The position numbers and the translations under genes were made by a program. A model generated the notes under the pieces. The model did no database searches, was not told where the DNA came from, and saw only the letters and a program-made list of their open reading frames with translations. Shown one piece after another: positions 5,348 to 8,519 of a stretch of 8,519 bases of DNA. Numbering within the stretch: the first letter of the stretch is position 1; every line of letters begins with the position of its first letter. This DNA is from JBGTKH01 sp041744735. Its GTDB lineage: Bacteria; Planctomycetota; Planctomycetia; Pirellulales; Pirellulaceae. The stretch spans positions 1 through 8,519 of the forward strand of contig JBGTKH010000652.1 in assembly GCA_041744735.1 (NCBI GenBank), read 5' to 3'.

Positions 5348-7366
5348 ATGCCCAATAGGCCATTCTGTTACCCGCGGCGTGAGAGTGTGTTTTGGATGAT
5401 GGTGGCCGTCGTTGTCGGCATCAACGTAACGGTCGGAACTGCCGGCGAGGAACCGAACGGGGAACCGAGTATCGATGCGAGACTCAGCGAGGGGCTGGTA
5501 CGACTTCGAACCAAGGAGTTTGACAAAGCACACGAGGCGTTTCGGAGCGCGTTAAGCGCCGCCCAGTCGTCCAATAATGCGGACGCCATTATGAATTGCT
5601 ATTTCTATCTGGGCTTGACTCGCCAAACGCAAGCCGAGACCGGCGGACCCCATGCTGCGGCGGACATTCGGAAGTGGCTCAACGAGGCACAGCGCAATTA
5701 TTGGGAGGCGGCCAAGCTTCGGCCCGAATCCGGGGGTTGCTGGAATAACTTGGCGCTCGTGAATAGCCGTCTGGGCGACACGGACGCGGCCGTCGCGGCA
5801 TTCCTTCGCGCCATTGCAACCCGCAACCGCAATCAGACAACCTACCTGTTGAACTACGGTGATTTCTTGCTGCAGAGCGGAAAGGCCGACGAGGCCGCTC
5901 GATTTTATGTCGAGGCGCTCGAGCAGGAGCCGCTGAACAAGCGGGCGCGAGAGAGTTTGAATCAATATTACCTTAAACACGAGCCGAAAGAACTCGGTTC
6001 ATATCTCTGGAAATTGTTCGACGAGGGCCATGTTGATTGGGCGGAGGAAGTCGCACTTTCGGCACTGGAGCAAGGTCTCGACGATCCGGCGTTCGCCAAA
6101 CAGGCACTGACATGCGTCGTACGCTGCCTGGCGAAGCGCAATTACGATCCGGACCACTTTTCGGCGAGTGCCACGGGCCAACGATTGATCGCCTTGTCAG
6201 ACCGCAGGCCTTTCCGCGCACCGGTCCATGAGATTCTGACGCTGCATCGGGCTGAGACGTTCGATCCCGAACAGTATCCTTGGTGGCGAGACGAAGTTGT
6301 CCTGGAGGCCGGACGATACGCGCCGCGCGGCGGTTGGCCTCAGTCAGGGTTCACCGAGTTGATTCGCGCCATCGGCGAAGGCTACGAACGGCACGGCAAC
6401 CTTGAACGGGCGGAAACGTATTACCGCCTGGCTTACCGGCTAACGCCGCGGTACCTCGATCCGGTTGCGATTGTCAAATTGGCCGACATGTGGGTCCGCA
6501 ACAATCAGCGTGACCGATTGTTAGCATTCCTTGAGGCCGAGGAAAGCAATATCTTTGAAGGCAAAGGCGAGGCAATTCGTGTCGAACGCTTTGAACGGAT
6601 GTATGAGATACATCGCGCTTTAGCCATCATCTATATGTACCTTGGGCGCTGGAGCGATCCTTCAACGTATAAAAACGCCGAGTTTCAGTTGCAGGCCGCG
6701 CTCGACGACGCCGAACTCTTCAACCGTCGTGCCCAGGCCGATGGACGCCCCGAACGGATTGCCGACTCGCGGCTGGCTACTGATCTGTCCGAACGATATC
6801 TCGCCGAGGGGCGAAAGGCCGATGCCTTTGAGATTCGCGTCAAAACTGCGGAGCATTACTTCGAGTTCGGTGAGCCGGGGGCGGCGGCCGCGATCTTTCG
6901 TCCAGTCGCAAACGAGCCGCCGCCCGAAGGAACCAGTGGCGACGTGATCAAGACGTTTCGCGGATTAAACTCGACTTGGGAGAAAAACGGCTTTCGCTCA
7001 TTTGACCAGGGTGCCGACGCCCGGTTTAACAAACAGCGCGAGTTTGAACTGCCCGACGGAACGCCCGCCGTGCTGTTGCTCGGCGATGATGCGGCCGATC
7101 GCGCTGCGGCTGAGCAAATCCTCAACGCTTTTGAGCAGCGAGCACAGGGGCGTACAAAACCCAATCTGCAGCCTGACTTGGGAAATCAAAAACGAATCGA
7201 CCTATTACCGCAGTCGACTCCGGAGGATCTGTTGAGAATCGAGTTTGACGGTTCCCGCGGGAAGGCAAGTTTGAGACGTGAAGGGGAAGTTCACGACGTA
7301 CCGTTCAAGATCCGGACTTCAGGTGCAAACTCCGCCCTCACTCCATTCAAGGCTGTTCGTCCATGA
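5348..7366 (+). CDS. Secreted TPR-repeat protein with distinct C-terminal domain
   Basis: 672 residues, third gene of the cluster, 18 bases after the second. Residues 13-33 are a hydrophobic signal segment (SVFWMMVAVVVGINVTVGTA) after an N-terminal RR pair; no lipobox cysteine is seen, so it is exported or anchored by an uncleaved helix. TPR-like helical pairs follow: about 43-75 (RLSEGLVRLRTKEFDKAHEA), 80-125, 126-160 (CWNNLALVNSRLGDTDAAVA) and 163-197 (YGDFLLQSGKADEAARFYVE). A second helical block lies at about 335-369 (IGEGYERHGNLERAETYYRL), with weaker repeats to about 520. From about 567 a different, mixed alpha/beta domain begins (ELPDGTPAVLLLGDDAADRA) and runs through LLRIEFDGSRGKASLRREGE to the end. 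TPR scaffolds bind partner proteins, so this product may organise the complex of the cluster. The specific role is unknown, and I see no catalytic motif in the C-terminal domain. ATG 5348 is preferred on Shine-Dalgarno spacing. Confidence 0.85.
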   Translation: MPNRPFCYPRRESVFWMMVAVVVGINVTVGTAGEEPNGEPSIDARLSEGLVRLRTKEFDKAHEAFRSALSAAQSSNNADAIMNCYFYLGLTRQTQAETGGPHAAADIRKWLNEAQRNYWEAAKLRPESGGCWNNLALVNSRLGDTDAAVAAFLRAIATRNRNQTTYLLNYGDFLLQSGKADEAARFYVEALEQEPLNKRARESLNQYYLKHEPKELGSYLWKLFDEGHVDWAEEVALSALEQGLDDPAFAKQALTCVVRCLAKRNYDPDHFSASATGQRLIALSDRRPFRAPVHEILTLHRAETFDPEQYPWWRDEVVLEAGRYAPRGGWPQSGFTELIRAIGEGYERHGNLERAETYYRLAYRLTPRYLDPVAIVKLADMWVRNNQRDRLLAFLEAEESNIFEGKGEAIRVERFERMYEIHRALAIIYMYLGRWSDPSTYKNAEFQLQAALDDAELFNRRAQADGRPERIADSRLATDLSERYLAEGRKADAFEIRVKTAEHYFEFGEPGAAAAIFRPVANEPPPEGTSGDVIKTFRGLNSTWEKNGFRSFDQGADARFNKQREFELPDGTPAVLLLGDDAADRAAAEQILNAFEQRAQGRTKPNLQPDLGNQKRIDLLPQSTPEDLLRIEFDGSRGKASLRREGEVHDVPFKIRTSGANSALTPFKAVRP

Positions 7367-7372
7367 CAACTT

Positions 7373-7400
7373 ACTCGATGAAACGAGTGTGTTTCAATTT
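7373..7400 (+). terminator. Possible terminator with two competing hairpins
   Basis: Seven bases after the TPR gene stop, ACTCG (7373-7377) pairs with CGAGT (7384-7388). Overlapping it, TGAAAC (7379-7384) pairs perfectly with GTTTCA (7391-7396) around a 6-base loop, followed by ATTT. The stems are short (5 and 6 bp) and the T-run is weak, so this is at best a modest intrinsic terminator for the three-gene cluster. Confidence 0.33.
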
Positions 7401-7448
7401 CTGACCTGTGCAGAATGAATCGAACGGGCCATAGAAGGTGTCAGTCAG

Positions 7449-8363
7449 ATGAGTACTCGACCAACGAGAGTCACGCGGCGCGAACTGCTACACGCGGCGG
7501 CGGGCGCGGCGGGGATGGTGGCGACGGCAAGTGTGGCGCACGCTCAAGTGCCGCGTGATGCTGTCGCTGCGAATTTCAAAGTCACAAATGGCCGCATTCG
7601 CCAGTCGGTAATGGGATGGTGTTTCAAGCCGATGCCGGCCGAGGAGCTGGCTCGGCATTGTCGCGAGATTGGGCTGGTGGCGATCGAGGGAATCTCGGCG
7701 GACGATTATCCGGCGGTGCGCAAGCTGGAGTTGGAGATTTCGCTGGTCGGCAGTCACGGGTTCGCTCGCGGGCCGTTCAGCCGCGACAATCACGAGTTTT
7801 GCATCGAGAAATTGAGGGCAGGCATCGATCTGGCGGTCGAGGTGGGTTGCCCCAGCGTGATCACGTTCACGGGCATGCGCGAGACAGGGATCAGCGACGA
7901 GCAAGGCGCGGCGAACTGTATCGAGTGCTGGAAGGCAGTGATCGAATACGCTGAGCAGAAGGAAATCAACCTCTGCCTGGAGCATCTGAACTCGCGCGAC
8001 GACACGCATCCGATGAAAGGGCATCCCGGCTACTTCGGTGACGACGTGGATTTCTGCGCCGAGCTGATTCGGCGCGTCGATTCACCCCGGATGAAGTTGC
8101 TGTTCGACATCTATCACGTGCAGATCATGAACGGCGACGTGATCCGCCGCATCCGGCAGTACAAGGAAGCGATCGGCCACTATCACACCGCCGGCGTCCC
8201 CGGCCGCGGCGAGCTGGACGACACCCAGGAAATCAACTACCCGGCCGTAATGCGTGCGATCCTGGAAACCGGCTACACCGGCTACGTCGCCCAAGAATTC
8301 ATCCCCACCTGGCCCGACCCCGCGCTCGCCCTGCGACATGCAGCGATGGTATGCGACGTGTGA
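7449..8363 (+). CDS. Tat-exported hydroxypyruvate isomerase-like TIM-barrel protein
   Basis: 304 residues. The N-terminus TRVTRRELLHAAAGAAGMVA is a twin-arginine signal (RR at 10-11) with a hydrophobic stretch and a likely AHA-Q cleavage near residue 32, so the enzyme should be exported folded. The rest is an AP-endonuclease-2/xylose-isomerase-like TIM barrel of the hydroxypyruvate isomerase or sugar phosphate isomerase/epimerase type. Visible hallmarks are INLCLEHLNSRDD with Glu178, KLLFDIYHVQIMNGD with Asp220 and His223, GHYHTAGVPGRGE with His246, and YVAQEF with Glu283. These match the expected two catalytic/metal-binding glutamates and the Asp and His ligands of the family. EINYPAVMRAILETGYTGYV is also typical. 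Length is about 260 residues plus the signal, normal for the family. ATG 7449 has GAAGGTG (7434-7440) 8 bases upstream. It stands 82 bases after the cluster behind a possible terminator and is probably a separate unit. The true substrate, presumably a keto/hydroxy acid or sugar, cannot be read from sequence; hyi would be over-precise. Confidence 0.88.
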   Translation: MSTRPTRVTRRELLHAAAGAAGMVATASVAHAQVPRDAVAANFKVTNGRIRQSVMGWCFKPMPAEELARHCREIGLVAIEGISADDYPAVRKLELEISLVGSHGFARGPFSRDNHEFCIEKLRAGIDLAVEVGCPSVITFTGMRETGISDEQGAANCIECWKAVIEYAEQKEINLCLEHLNSRDDTHPMKGHPGYFGDDVDFCAELIRRVDSPRMKLLFDIYHVQIMNGDVIRRIRQYKEAIGHYHTAGVPGRGELDDTQEINYPAVMRAILETGYTGYVAQEFIPTWPDPALALRHAAMVCDV

Positions 8364-8376
8364 CTTGCATCGCTAA

Positions 8377-8480
8377 AAACATCGCCCGACCGGGACGAGC
8401 CCGGCCGTGGCGAAAGTACCGCGATGTTCGTCCCGTTCTGGTTGCCAAACGTCGTCCCACGGGGACAAGCCCGCGTGGAG
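8377..8480. repeat. Two related palindromic units plus an inverted partial copy
   Basis: Unit A (8377-8412) and unit B (8447-8480) start 70 bases apart and align along their length: both go AAAC-TCG, a C-run, then GGGACGAGCCCG or GGGACAAGCCCG, then CGTGG. Each has a hairpin (for example CCACG with CGTGG in B). Between them, GCGATGTT (8421-8428) is the reverse complement of AACATCGC in A (8378-8385), and CGTCCCG (8429-8435) that of CGGGACG in A (8391-8397), so part of the unit is also present in inverted form. No gene is visible from 8364 to the window end; this looks like extragenic palindromic repeat DNA. Confidence 0.6.
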
Positions 8481-8519
8481 ACGTAGGGAAGCCAGCGGCA
8501 ATTATCTCAACCTACTTGG

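Noticed and set aside
7488..8024. Minus-strand frame of 178 codons inside the isomerase gene
   Set aside because: It is antisense to the conserved barrel and shows no domain pattern.

Overview
The window looks like a chromosomal segment of a GC-rich bacterium, most likely a planctomycete of the Pirellulales type. This inference rests on the Tat-exported sugar-isomerase-like protein, the large secreted TPR protein and the short palindromic elements built on GGCCGGATT or GGGACGAGCCCG. I made no database comparison, so the taxonomic call is an inference.

Layout, left to right: (1) the 3' end of fliM (flagellar motor switch protein), cut by the window edge. (2) A 168-base gap, then a complete carbon-starvation family transporter gene (cstA), a multi-pass inner-membrane protein. 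(3) A double palindrome just after cstA, which also supplies the stop codon of a minus-strand remnant. That remnant (about 2534-3239) is a decayed gene: a proline-rich linker plus two and a bit TPR units in one frame, with upstream pieces in two other frames. (4) Three tightly packed plus-strand genes (3249-7366) that I cannot assign to a named family: a three-TM membrane protein with a large periplasmic domain, a secreted protein of about 300 residues, and a secreted TPR protein of 672 residues with a separate C-terminal domain. Gaps of 5 and 18 bases, with Shine-Dalgarno sites placed at or inside the preceding gene end, make an operon very likely. (5) A possible terminator, then a separate gene for a Tat-exported TIM-barrel protein of the hydroxypyruvate isomerase / sugar phosphate isomerase-epimerase type. 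(6) A terminal non-coding stretch with two related palindromic units.

The fliM, cstA and isomerase genes are ordinary chromosomal genes. The interesting part is the centre: a three-gene envelope-directed operon next to a decayed TPR gene and a palindromic repeat, with visibly different codon choice from its flanks. All three products are predicted to place their main domains outside the cytoplasm, so they may form one envelope complex. No catalytic motif is visible in any of them and I assign no function.
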